13,128 nucleotides of DNA from DATJHM01 sp035493895 (GTDB taxonomy: Bacteria > Chloroflexota > Ktedonobacteria > Ktedonobacterales > Ktedonobacteraceae): contig DATJHM010000214.1 of assembly GCA_035493895.1 (NCBI GenBank), positions 1 through 13,128 of the forward strand, in the 5' to 3' direction. A program made the position numbers and the translations under genes. Below are positions 1 to 6,846 of the stretch, in pieces (position 1 is the first letter of the stretch; the number at the start of each line of letters is the position of its first letter). The notes under the pieces were generated by a model. That model was not told the origin of the DNA. It made no database searches and was given only the letters and a program-made list of their open reading frames with translations.

Positions 1-148
1 ATCACAACTCGTTTCATATAGCAGGACACTTTATCCTAGATATGCCACAGAGAGAACGAGACATTCTGCAAAATGGGTGTAAAAAGGCATATTCAGGGTA
101 TCCACTGTAAGGTTATGTATATCCGTTCAAGTGGCTCCTCATGCGCTC

Positions 149-177
149 TTGTGAAATTTTGACAAATGTGTTATAGT
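149..177 (+). promoter_or_regulatory. Probable promoter of tRNA-Arg
   Basis: TTGTGA at 149-154 (4/6 to the -35 consensus) is followed after 17 bp by TATAGT at 172-177 (5/6 to the -10). This would start transcription at about 184, just before the tRNA at 187. A TTGACA at 159-164 lies only 7 bp from the -10 and cannot pair with it. Nothing recognisable was seen in positions 1-148. Confidence 0.4.
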
Positions 178-186
178 AACGGTGAC

Positions 187-258
187 GTTCCCGTAGCTCA
201 GTGGATAGAGCACCGGTCTCCGGAACCGGTGGCGCTGGTTCGATTCCAGTCGGGAACA
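187..258 (+). tRNA. tRNA-Arg (anticodon CCG)
   Basis: A full cloverleaf can be drawn. The acceptor stem is GTTCCCG (187-193) with CGGGAAC (251-257). The D stem is GCTC/GAGC around an 8-nt loop containing GG. The anticodon stem is CCGGT/ACCGG with loop CTCCGGA (218-224), so the anticodon is CCG at 220-222, reading the Arg codon CGG. The variable loop is 4 nt, and the T stem GCTGG/CCAGT (one G-T pair) encloses TTCGATT. The discriminator is A258. The next bases are CT, so the 3' CCA is not encoded and must be added by CCA-adding enzyme. The gene appears to be transcribed alone, with its own promoter just upstream. Confidence 0.95.
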
Positions 259-622
259 CTTCCCTTTTCACAATATCAATCTCCCCGATGCTTCCTTCGT
301 GTTGTTTCTTTCTGTCTCACCGCATGGGGCTTTACAAACATTTTGCAGCTTCTTGAAAATTCTTTTGCATTTTCCTGATTTTTACCCCTTATACTTGTGC
401 TATATCAGGCTTTTCCTTCCTGGAATAGCCGTATGTTTATGTATGTTTTCAAAAAAGTAGTGTATATGCCGCTATTTCGCATGTCGTGAATCTTTCTCTT
501 TTCTTACCTTTGCCTGTTTTTTTGTGTTTTTGCTTTGGGCTCATGGCATCTACTCTACAGATACTAGCGATGTATCTATTTTTTATATTCTGTCTCTTTA
601 CATAAGAGGAGAAAAAAGGCGT
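259..622. other. Intergenic region, tRNA to permease
   Basis: No gene was found here. The stretch is AT-rich. An imperfect hairpin (408-430, GGCT/AGCC plus TTCC/GGAA with one mismatch and a 5-nt loop) lies in the presumed leader of the downstream permease. TATACT at 390-395 and an extended TGCTATATC at 398-406 could serve as -10 elements, but neither has a convincing -35. Confidence 0.4.
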
Positions 623-2233
623 ATGGCGACAGATATCGGGTCATCCGTTTCATCTGAAACAACTGTTGAGACCCCTGCTCCATCGAAGAATGCTGCTGTC
701 GAAAAACCCCTCTCTCCGGCAGAGATCTGGAAGCCTCGACAGCGGCCTGGCTTCTTCGGTGGCGCTACAGTGGGGAGCGCATTTGAAGCTCTGCAAGCGA
801 ACCCGACGCGTTCGTTTTTGACAATGCTTGGCGTCATTATTGGCGTTGCAGCCGTGATCGCTATCGTGATTCTCACGCAAGGGGTAAATCAGAGCGTCAG
901 TCAGAGTCTGTCCAGTTTGGGTACCAATCTGCTAACGATTTCGCCCGGGGCGTCAAGTTCTGGCGGCGGTGTGCGTAGTGCTGCCGGTAGCAGCCAGTCA
1001 TTGACCGTTGCAGATGCAGATGCTGTGGCGCAGGTTCCGCACGTGGTAGGTATGAGTCCTGTTTTGAGTGTTTCAGGACAGGTCATAGCTGGTAATCAAA
1101 ACTGGAACACCAGAATTAGTGGCGTCTATCCAGTGGATCAAACTATTCAAAACTGGCAAATTGCGGAAGGGAGCTGGTTTAGTGATGCCGCTGAACAGGC
1201 CAGTGAGCCGCAAGCAGTGCTTGGTCAGACGGTCGTGACCAATCTTTTTTCCAATGGACTTGTTGATCCAATTGGTCAGACGATTCGTGCAAATGGCCAG
1301 ATATTCACTGTTGTGGGTGTTCTGCAAGCAAAAGGGTCTCAGGGACCATCGAATGCAGATGATGTTATATTTGTTCCCTTTAGCGCTGCCAGCGCCCGTT
1401 TGAAGCCATCGCAATATGTAGACCAGATTCAGGTGCAGGTGGACGACGTGAATAACATCGCTTTGGTCCAGCAACAAATTACTACATTGCTCAGATCTCG
1501 TCACCATCTGGCCGGTCCAGATCCTGCTCTGACCCAGCAAAATGGCACGACACGTACCGGATCTGCTCTGGGAGGCGGTGCCCTTGGCGGAGGAGGAGGT
1601 GGTTTTGCCGGGGGTCGTGGAGGCGGAGGAGGTGGAGGCTTTGCAGGGGGCCGTGGAGGCGGAGGAGGAGGTGGTTTTGCCGGAGGAGGTGGAGGCGCAG
1701 GAGCAGGAGGCGCAGGAGCAGGAGGCGCAGGAACTGGTAGAGCAGGAGGCGGTGGTTTCGGCGGCGCTGTTAAGGCCCAACCGGATGATTTCCAGGTATT
1801 TAACCAGAATCAGCTCATTCAGCAGGCACAGCAAAATTCTAGCGAGCTCACTCTTCTGCTTATCGGTATTGCATCTATCTCGCTCACGGTGGGTGGCATT
1901 GGCATTATGAATATTATGCTCGTCTCTGTCACTGAGCGTATCCGCGAGATCGGGTTACGTATGGCTCTTGGGGCACGGCAACGTGATGTGCGTAATCAGT
2001 TTCTCCTGGAAGCGTTAATGCTAAGTATGGTTGGTGGTCTGGTAGGTATTATACTGGGCCTACTTGGGGGCTTTGTGCTCACGAAAAGCTTTTCTCTGCC
2101 TTATACGCTAAGCGTTGTTCCTATCGTGATTGCGTTTGCCGTTTCAGGATCGGTCGGCATTTTCTTCGGCCTCTATCCTGCGGTGCGCGCTTCGAAAATG
2201 GACCCGATCGTTGCCTTGCGCTCGGCTGTCTGA
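623..2233 (+). CDS. MacB/FtsX-type ABC transporter permease with glycine-rich insert
   Basis: A 536-aa membrane subunit of an ABC transporter of the MacB/FtsX (mechanotransmission) type, which couples cytoplasmic ATP hydrolysis to extracytoplasmic work such as export of lipids, peptides or drugs. The order is a cytoplasmic N-terminus, TM1 (about 64-86), a large extracytoplasmic domain (about 87-405), TM2 (409-435), the conserved cytoplasmic stretch TERIREIGLRMALGAR (437-452), TM3 (464-488), TM4 (496-518), and the family tail ending MDPIVALRSAV. The ATG at 623 is preferred over the in-frame ATG at 524 because GAGGAG lies at 606-611 and the extra 33 residues look like untranslated leader. The oddity is a run of about 68 residues (314-381), almost all Gly with some Ala, Phe and Arg, just before TM2. 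There is no ATPase domain in the protein and no ATPase gene beside it, so the partner must be encoded elsewhere. The substrate is unknown. Confidence 0.9.
   Translation: MATDIGSSVSSETTVETPAPSKNAAVEKPLSPAEIWKPRQRPGFFGGATVGSAFEALQANPTRSFLTMLGVIIGVAAVIAIVILTQGVNQSVSQSLSSLGTNLLTISPGASSSGGGVRSAAGSSQSLTVADADAVAQVPHVVGMSPVLSVSGQVIAGNQNWNTRISGVYPVDQTIQNWQIAEGSWFSDAAEQASEPQAVLGQTVVTNLFSNGLVDPIGQTIRANGQIFTVVGVLQAKGSQGPSNADDVIFVPFSAASARLKPSQYVDQIQVQVDDVNNIALVQQQITTLLRSRHHLAGPDPALTQQNGTTRTGSALGGGALGGGGGGFAGGRGGGGGGGFAGGRGGGGGGGFAGGGGGAGAGGAGAGGAGTGRAGGGGFGGAVKAQPDDFQVFNQNQLIQQAQQNSSELTLLLIGIASISLTVGGIGIMNIMLVSVTERIREIGLRMALGARQRDVRNQFLLEALMLSMVGGLVGIILGLLGGFVLTKSFSLPYTLSVVPIVIAFAVSGSVGIFFGLYPAVRASKMDPIVALRSAV
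1561..1772 (+). repeat. Glycine-codon tandem repeat inside the permease
   Basis: This low-complexity DNA of GGA/GGC/GGT codons encodes about three copies of a roughly 12-residue unit (a Gly run, then FAGGR or FAGG), followed by short GAGAGGAGAGGAG-type repeats. It stays in frame, so the permease is not broken. The family's usual extracytoplasmic domain has no such segment; it is probably a flexible linker prone to length change by slippage. Confidence 0.85.
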
Positions 2234-2246
2234 TCCCTACACAAAA

Positions 2247-2287
2247 ATCACTATTCTGGTTGCCTATCCAGCTGCCAGAATAGTGAT
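2247..2287 (-). terminator. Hairpin terminator between convergent genes
   Basis: A perfect 13-bp inverted repeat, ATCACTATTCTGG (2247-2259) with CCAGAATAGTGAT (2275-2287), encloses a 15-nt loop. On the minus strand the stem runs into TTTT (2243-2246), a good intrinsic terminator for the dioxygenase gene. On the plus strand there is no T run after the stem, so it would stop permease transcripts less well. Confidence 0.75.
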
Positions 2288-2338
2288 CCTCGTTATTGCG
2301 TAACAAACTGCCTTCAATACCGGGCTCTCAGGCTCCTG

Positions 2339-3310
2339 TTAGCGTACTGCGGAAAGCTTGAACGGGACGATCGGGCGCAGGTTCTCTTCGATCTCCTTGC
2401 GATGTGGCTCCAGGAACGGTGGGAGTGCCAGTTGCTCGCCCAGATGCTCTGGATCTTCGTCTGCGGCAAATCCCGGACCATCGGTGGCAATCTCGAAGAG
2501 CACGCCGCCCGGCTCACGGAAGTAGACCGAGTGGAAGTAGAAGCGATCAATGATAGACGAGATTTGTCTGGTCTTCTGAGCGATCTTTGTGTGCCATTGC
2601 TGCTGCTCTTCATCGTCTGGCGTACGGAAGGCGACATGGTGGACGCCCCCGATTCCCTGGCGTGTACTTGGAGCACCAGGACGAATGTCAAGATGGACTT
2701 CGGCTCCGGGGCCGCCTTCTCCTGTCTCGAAGATATAGACGGTGGTATCCTCCTCAGACTGATAGGTGCCTGTCTGACGGAAGCCAAGTGTGTCGGTCAA
2801 AAAGCTCGCTGTCGGATCGAGGGCACGTTCGATCAAGCGCACGGCGGCGAAACCTTGAATGGCTACGTTCTCGGGGACCGAACTCCCCTGCCAGTATGTG
2901 CTCTCCAACCGTCCCGCGACGTCGATCAGCTCCAGGCTCTGTCCCTCCGGATCATGAAATGCGACGAGGCTTTGTGCGCCACGCGTTTGCAGTCCCGAAT
3001 GCTCTATTTTGAAGTGATTAAGACGCTCAATCCACCATGCCAGGGCTTCGGGCCCATTGACGCCAAAGGCAATGGCTGAGATGGCTCCTGCACCCGGACG
3101 ATTCGGACCTGCTGAGGGCCAATCAAAAAATGTCATATCGAAGCCCGGTTTGCCGGTCGCGTCCCCATAGAACAGGTGGTACGCACTGACATCATCCTGA
3201 TTGACTGTTTTCTTGACCAGATGCAGGCCAAGGACATCGGTATAAAAAGAGACGTTAAGCGATGCATCACCGGTAATAGCAGTGATGTGGTGCAGACCTG
3301 TGAGTTGCAT
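2339..3310 (-). CDS. VOC-family ring-cleaving dioxygenase (MhqO/PcpA-like)
   Basis: A 323-aa protein of two tandem vicinal-oxygen-chelate modules, similar in layout to the hydroquinone ring-cleaving enzymes MhqO/MhqA of Bacillus and PcpA. Such enzymes use a non-haem Fe(II) to open hydroquinone-type rings with O2. The expected 2-His-1-Glu ligands are visible: LHHIT at 6-10 (His8 likely), VHHVAF at 223-228 (His225 likely), and FEIATD with Glu273. The spacing of 217 and 48 residues is close to that of PcpA. The ATG at 3310 is chosen over one at 3379 because AGAAGGAG lies 7 bp before it. The gene follows the MarR gene by 75 bp on the same strand, so the two are probably one operon. In Bacillus the MarR regulator MhqR controls such genes in response to quinones. 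The function is confident at family level; the substrate is inferred. Confidence 0.85.
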   Translation of the reverse strand: MQLTGLHHITAITGDASLNVSFYTDVLGLHLVKKTVNQDDVSAYHLFYGDATGKPGFDMTFFDWPSAGPNRPGAGAISAIAFGVNGPEALAWWIERLNHFKIEHSGLQTRGAQSLVAFHDPEGQSLELIDVAGRLESTYWQGSSVPENVAIQGFAAVRLIERALDPTASFLTDTLGFRQTGTYQSEEDTTVYIFETGEGGPGAEVHLDIRPGAPSTRQGIGGVHHVAFRTPDDEEQQQWHTKIAQKTRQISSIIDRFYFHSVYFREPGGVLFEIATDGPGFAADEDPEHLGEQLALPPFLEPHRKEIEENLRPIVPFKLSAVR

Positions 3311-3385
3311 GTGAATACTCCTTCTGGAGCCTGGTTCCAGGTGGTAGAAATGTTGTGTGCCTAAGATGTGACGTTGCAAAATATA

Positions 3386-3799
3386 CTAATGAAGTGCATG
3401 ATCGAGTATACGTAATATGCGTTGTAGATCGGCTACTTCGGTCGACGAAAGGATGGAAAACTGAGCCGCTATCAATTCCTCGTGAGCTGGCACGACGCGC
3501 GCATACAACGCCTTGCCTTGCTCGGTGAGAAAAAGGTTGTTGCTGCGTTTCTCCTGATTGCGCGTGAGTAAATCCAGTTTCTCCATACGATCCAGTAGCT
3601 GCGAGATGTTCCCTTTGGTGACCAGAAGGTTATTCGCCAGTTCCTGCTGTGTAATGCCCGGATGGCTACCAACATGGGTCAGGACATCAAATTGGGCTAT
3701 ATTCAGACCCCAGGAGCGCAGGTGCTGGTGCTGAACCCGGTCAATTTTCTGGCAAATACGATAAAGCCGTAGCCAGGCAAGTACCCTTGGTCCTAGCAT
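3386..3799 (-). CDS. MarR-family transcriptional regulator
   Basis: A 137-aa winged-helix regulator of normal MarR length. The N-terminal dimerisation helix is followed by the wHTH: ITQQELANNLLVTKGNISQLLDR (49-71) holds the positioning and recognition helices, and the wing is near NQEKRSNNLFLT (81-92). C-terminal helices complete the dimer interface. There is a single Cys, at residue 16 in helix 1; it could act as a thiol sensor, but it does not align with Cys15 of OhrR, so this is only a possibility. The start is supported by GAAAGGAG 9 bp upstream. A 7-bp-arm palindrome in its own promoter suggests autorepression. Position and partner make it a likely MhqR-type quinone-responsive repressor of the dioxygenase, and possibly of the divergent VKOR gene. 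Confidence 0.9.
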   Translation of the reverse strand: MLGPRVLAWLRLYRICQKIDRVQHQHLRSWGLNIAQFDVLTHVGSHPGITQQELANNLLVTKGNISQLLDRMEKLDLLTRNQEKRSNNLFLTEQGKALYARVVPAHEELIAAQFSILSSTEVADLQRILRILDHALH

Positions 3800-3835
3800 C
3801 GCTTCTGTCTCCTTTCTCTCAATTTCTATACTGTA

Positions 3836-3864
3836 AGTTTAGCACTAAACTATAGGCATGTCAA
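3836..3864 (-). promoter_or_regulatory. marR promoter with embedded palindromic operator
   Basis: Read on the minus strand, TTGACA (3864-3859, perfect -35) is followed by 17 bp and TAAACT (3841-3836, 4/6 to the -10). A palindrome with 7-bp arms, AGTTTAG-CA-CTAAACT (3836-3851), fills the -10 and the proximal spacer. A bound dimer there would block RNA polymerase. This is the expected arrangement for autoregulation by the MarR protein encoded just downstream. Confidence 0.7.
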
Positions 3865-3885
3865 GGGTGTGCAAGCCGCGTCCTA

Positions 3886-3914
3886 TTGACACATGGTACT
3901 GTGGACGCTATGCT
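3886..3914 (+). promoter_or_regulatory. Promoter of the VKOR gene
   Basis: TTGACA (3886-3891, perfect) is followed by 17 bp and TATGCT (3909-3914, 4/6), giving a start near 3921 and a leader of about 78 nt. Its -35 lies 21 bp from the -35 of the divergent marR promoter. A regulator bound at 3836-3851 could affect both. Confidence 0.6.
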
Positions 3915-3998
3915 TTCTTCTATGATGTAATATGGAACTGGAGAATAGAATCTTCCCTTGTAGCCCTGCTGAGCTACGCTAGGGGGGAAAGGTAGCGT

Positions 3999-4517
3999 AT
4001 GATAGCAACACGACGTTCGATTGGACAACTTATCTTTCTGATTGCGTCGATCGTTGGTATGGCAATTGCCGTTTATTTGATACTTGTCCATTATGATCAA
4101 CAAAATGTACCTCTGGTCTGTTCAACCCGTGGCTTTGTCGATTGCGAAAATGTCCTGAATAGCTCCTATTCAATGGTGCCGGGCACTGCCATACCAATCT
4201 CTCTTCCCGGCCTGCTCTGGTTCTTGATAGCTGCTGTCATGGCTTTTTATGCCCTGAGGGGCCGATCATCGCTTCAGTGGCTCTTGCTTTCTGAGGTGGT
4301 CTGGTGCGTGCTGGGGATGCTCACGGCTTTTTATCTGGTCTATGTAGAGCTGGTGAGGCTACATACGTTGTGTGCCTGGTGTACCGCTCTCCACGTGCTG
4401 ATTCTGACGCTTTTTATTACGTCGATTTTCCAGCTACAGCGAGCCGGGGTGGAAGAGGACTGGGAAGAAGAGGAAGTGGAAGCGGCGTTACCTCCGATCT
4501 CTTCGAAGCGTCGATAA
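3999..4517 (+). CDS. Vitamin K epoxide reductase (VKOR) family protein
   Basis: A 172-aa integral membrane thiol-disulfide oxidoreductase. Bacterial VKORs reoxidise a DsbA-like partner, pass the electrons to membrane quinone, and so drive disulfide formation outside the cytoplasm. Four hydrophobic segments are visible (about 10-30, 68-86, 94-115, 125-146). All four redox cysteines are present: the loop pair Cys41 and Cys49 (CSTRGFVDCENVLNSSYS), including the conserved Ser region, and the active-site CAWC at 125-128. There is no fused thioredoxin domain, unlike many cyanobacterial and some actinobacterial forms. The C-terminal tail is very acidic (EEDWEEEEVE). The start is supported by GGGGGGAAAGG ending 6 bp upstream. 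No DsbA gene lies nearby. The gene is divergent from marR and ends at a strong terminator. Confidence 0.92.
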   Translation: MIATRRSIGQLIFLIASIVGMAIAVYLILVHYDQQNVPLVCSTRGFVDCENVLNSSYSMVPGTAIPISLPGLLWFLIAAVMAFYALRGRSSLQWLLLSEVVWCVLGMLTAFYLVYVELVRLHTLCAWCTALHVLILTLFITSIFQLQRAGVEEDWEEEEVEAALPPISSKRR

Positions 4518-4612
4518 GAACGACAGGTGCGTACTCACAACCTGTGCTGTTCGTCGCATATCGCTGTAAAGGGATGAAAAATAGAGCCCTTTTGGGGGTG
4601 TGCTGCGAAAGA

Positions 4613-4652
4613 AGCAAAGCCAGAAAATGAAACTGGCTTTGCTCCTTTTTTT
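4613..4652 (+). terminator. Intrinsic terminator after the VKOR gene
   Basis: A perfect 11-bp stem, AGCAAAGCCAG (4613-4623) with CTGGCTTTGCT (4633-4643), has a 9-nt loop and is followed by CC and seven T (4646-4652). This is a classic rho-independent terminator for the plus strand. On the minus strand the stem is followed only by TCTTTCGC, so it would end the converging ABC permease transcript less efficiently. Confidence 0.9.
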
Positions 4653-4674
4653 ACTGATTATGTCTGGAAATACG

Positions 4675-5454
4675 TCATTCCCATTTGAATGTGCGTATGG
4701 CGACAAGCAGAATCAGGATTGCCCAGACGATCAGGACGATGAACGGAAAGGTTGGGAAGGCGCTTCCGCTGGTCATTGCCGCCTGGAGCGATTGGGTGAG
4801 CGCGGCAGCTGGCAGAATCTGGGCAATCGCGCCCAATGGACCGGGCAGGTGGCTCAGCGGCAGAATGCCTCCTCCGAGCAAGATAAAGACCAGGAAGAGC
4901 GCGTTTGCCCCGGCCAGGGTCATTTCAGCCCGCAATGCGCCTGCCATGGCCAGACCGAGACCCGCAAATGCGATCGTGCCCAGCGCGATGATGCCGAGGG
5001 TGAGGAGCAGCGAACCAGTCGGTTGCCAACCATAAAAAAGAACCGCAACGGCAACGAGCAGCAGGACCTGCACGACTTCCAGGACGAGGATCGAGATGAC
5101 TTTGGCGATGATCAGACCACTGCGCGATAGCGGTGAACTGCCCAGTCGCTTCAGCACGCCATAATAGCGCTCATACGCTGTGGCAATGCCCAGGTTGACC
5201 ATGCCTGCCGCCATGATTGCGACGGCCAGAATACCGGGCAGCAGAAAGTTGATCGCGCTTCCGTCGACGGTCGGGACGATATTGAGCGAAGCAAAAAAGA
5301 TCAGGAGCAGAATGGGGATGATCAATGTGACCAGAATATTCTCCCCACGCCGCGAGGTGAGCAGCAGTTCGTACTGCGTTTGCTTGAGAATCTGTTGTGC
5401 GGGCGACGCCGCCTTGCTGCTCACGGTGGTCGATTGACTTGCCTGTGTAGCCAT
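4675..5454 (-). CDS. ABC-2 type transporter permease (DrrB-like)
   Basis: A 259-aa membrane subunit of an ABC-2 exporter. After a cytoplasmic N-terminus of about 40 residues, six hydrophobic segments are visible (about 41-57, 70-94, 118-141, 149-173, 182-203, 237-255), the standard ABC-2 fold. The short motif YERYYGVLKRLGSSPLSR (94-111), between TM2 and TM3, is the cytoplasmic coupling region typical of DrrB and similar drug or polyketide exporters. The ATG overlaps the stop codon of the upstream ATPase (TAATG, 5452-5456), so the two are translationally coupled and must form one transporter. The substrate cannot be told from sequence; export of a small hydrophobic compound or antibiotic is the usual role. 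Confidence 0.9.
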   Translation of the reverse strand: MATQASQSTTVSSKAASPAQQILKQTQYELLLTSRRGENILVTLIIPILLLIFFASLNIVPTVDGSAINFLLPGILAVAIMAAGMVNLGIATAYERYYGVLKRLGSSPLSRSGLIIAKVISILVLEVVQVLLLVAVAVLFYGWQPTGSLLLTLGIIALGTIAFAGLGLAMAGALRAEMTLAGANALFLVFILLGGGILPLSHLPGPLGAIAQILPAAALTQSLQAAMTSGSAFPTFPFIVLIVWAILILLVAIRTFKWE

Positions 5455-6437
5455 TATTCGCGCACCTCCGATCCGGTCAGGCGCAAGAAGAGGTCTTCAA
5501 GCGAGCCATGACCCACACGCAGCTCTGAGAGGGTAATATCGCGGTCGCGCAGCCAGGCGGTGAGCTCGGCCAGAAACACAGGGACCGCACTCGTTTCAAT
5601 AAGATAACTGCCAGCACGGAGCTCTTCGGCTTTGCTCACGGTCGGCAGGGTGGCCAGCTGTGCGCAATCGAGGCCAGCCTGGGCGACGAAACGTACGACG
5701 TTCGCATTCTGTACGCCAATCATGTTGCCCGGCGTATCGAGGGCGATCAGGCGACCGTGATCGATAATGGCGACGCGGTCGGCGAGCCGCTCAGCCTCGT
5801 CCATCAGATGGGTCGTGAGAAGAATGGTCACGCCGCTTTTTTTGAGGTCGCGTACGATCTCCCAGGTGGTCAGGCGCGCCTGGGGGTCCATGCCAGCCGT
5901 GGGCTCGTCCATAAATATGAGCGAAGGATTGCCAACCAGGGCGACTGCCAGGGCCAGACGACGTTTCTGCCCTCCTGAGAGACGCCGACAACGTGTCTTC
6001 GCCGCTGCTGCCAGTCCAACCCGTTCGATGAGGGCGTCAATATCCTGGGGCTGTGCAAAGTAGCCTGCGAAAAGTTTGAGCACTTCTCGGGTCGTCAAGG
6101 CAGGATAGAGACCATCCTGTTGCAGCATGACGCCAAGCTGCGGCTTGAGATCCTGGGCATCGCGAATAGGATCATAACCCAGCACGCGAACCGTCCCCTG
6201 ATCCGGCTTGCGATACCCCTCAAGTGTCTCCACAGTGGTCGTTTTACCTGCACCATTAGGTCCGAGCAGGGCAAAGATTTCGCCGCGCTGGACAGAAAAA
6301 CTCAAATCGTCAACGACCCGATTGGAGCCGTAGCTTTTACTGAAATGTTCAACGACTATCGCGTCAGTGCCAGGTGATGGAGCTGATGAAGCGGTCGGTC
6401 GCACTGGCTGCGTCGTTGTCTGCGCATCAGCAGACAT
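5454..6437 (-). CDS. ABC transporter ATP-binding protein (DrrA-like)
   Basis: A 327-aa ATPase of an ABC-2 exporter. The first 25 residues or so are low-complexity Thr/Ser/Pro. The nucleotide-binding domain shows Walker A GPNGAGKT (59-66), the Q-loop in VMLQQDG (104-110), signature LSGGQ (153-157), Walker B LIFMDEPT (173-180) with catalytic Glu178, and the H-loop His210 in TTHLMDEA. The C-terminal region of about 90 residues, ending SLEDLFLRLTG, is typical of the DrrA group. The ATG at 6437 is chosen over one at 6539 because AAGGAGT lies 7 bp before it. It is the first gene of a two-gene operon whose second gene starts on its stop codon. All catalytic motifs are intact, so it should be active. 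The substrate is unknown. Confidence 0.93.
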   Translation of the reverse strand: MSADAQTTTQPVRPTASSAPSPGTDAIVVEHFSKSYGSNRVVDDLSFSVQRGEIFALLGPNGAGKTTTVETLEGYRKPDQGTVRVLGYDPIRDAQDLKPQLGVMLQQDGLYPALTTREVLKLFAGYFAQPQDIDALIERVGLAAAAKTRCRRLSGGQKRRLALAVALVGNPSLIFMDEPTAGMDPQARLTTWEIVRDLKKSGVTILLTTHLMDEAERLADRVAIIDHGRLIALDTPGNMIGVQNANVVRFVAQAGLDCAQLATLPTVSKAEELRAGSYLIETSAVPVFLAELTAWLRDRDITLSELRVGHGSLEDLFLRLTGSEVRE

Positions 6438-6485
6438 AAAATACACTCCTTCGTACGTAGCTGAACAGAGAAAAAATAGCAAGAT

Positions 6486-6506
6486 ATGTTCTCTTGAGGA
6501 AAACAT
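6486..6506. promoter_or_regulatory. Imperfect palindrome upstream of the drrAB-like operon
   Basis: A 21-bp imperfect palindrome, ATGTTCTC-TTGAG-GAAAACAT, in which 8 of 10 symmetric pairs match, lies about 50 bp before the ATPase start. It is the right size and place for a repressor operator of an exporter operon, but no regulator gene is adjacent and no clear promoter was found next to it. Confidence 0.3.
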
Positions 6507-6684
6507 TCTCTGTATAAAGTAACGCAGTTCGCGCCTCATGACAACCCCGGCTCTTGTTCACTACGCGCATCTTTTTCAGGCTCTAAATCGTGTATAGAAA
6601 CACACCGTTTAAAATGGCACAAGATGAAGAGTCAGAGCAGAATAGAGATTATGCCCTGAGGTTGTGAGATGAAGGAGTGAAGAG

Positions 6685-6846
6685 ATGGTAAGTATTCTTT
6701 GGACCATTTTTGTTGTTCTGGTAGTGTTGTGGTTGCTTGGTTTTGCCTTCCATGTAGCAGGGGGTCTGGTGCATATCCTCCTGGTGATTGCGGCTATTGT
6801 CCTGGTTTACAATCTGATTATGGGCTCCCGCGCACGCCGACTCTAG
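6685..6846 (+). CDS. Lmo0937-family small membrane protein
   Basis: A 53-aa protein beginning MVSILWTIFVVLVVLWLLG and ending in a basic tail, MGSRARRL. Two hydrophobic stretches (about 4-22 and 27-46) are joined by a short FHVAGG turn with a second-helix HILLVIAAIVL pattern. Length, the initial LWTIF and the two-helix layout match the small Lmo0937-type membrane proteins found widely in bacteria, whose function is unknown. The start is clear: GAAGGAG lies 7 bp before the ATG. No sigma70 promoter was recognised upstream, so an alternative sigma factor is possible. It is flanked by two minus-strand genes and stands alone. Confidence 0.85.
   Translation: MVSILWTIFVVLVVLWLLGFAFHVAGGLVHILLVIAAIVLVYNLIMGSRARRL

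Noticed and set aside
252..268. GGGAA-CAC-TTCCC followed by TTTT at the tRNA 3' end
   Set aside because: It overlaps the acceptor stem and has only 5 bp. It would compete with tRNA folding, so it is probably chance and not a dedicated terminator.
166..378. 70-codon plus-strand frame across the tRNA
   Set aside because: It is a translation of the tRNA gene and its AT-rich flank.
524..622. N-terminal extension of the permease from the ATG at 524
   Set aside because: There is no ribosome binding site at 524, and the added 33 residues look like untranslated leader; the ATG at 623 has GAGGAG upstream.
1073..1834. 253-codon Ser/Ala/Cys-rich frame on the minus strand
   Set aside because: It is antisense to the permease, and its composition is the mirror of the glycine-codon repeat.
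2402..3079. 225-codon open frame on the plus strand
   Set aside because: It lies opposite the VOC dioxygenase, which has clear metal ligands, a ribosome binding site and full family length.
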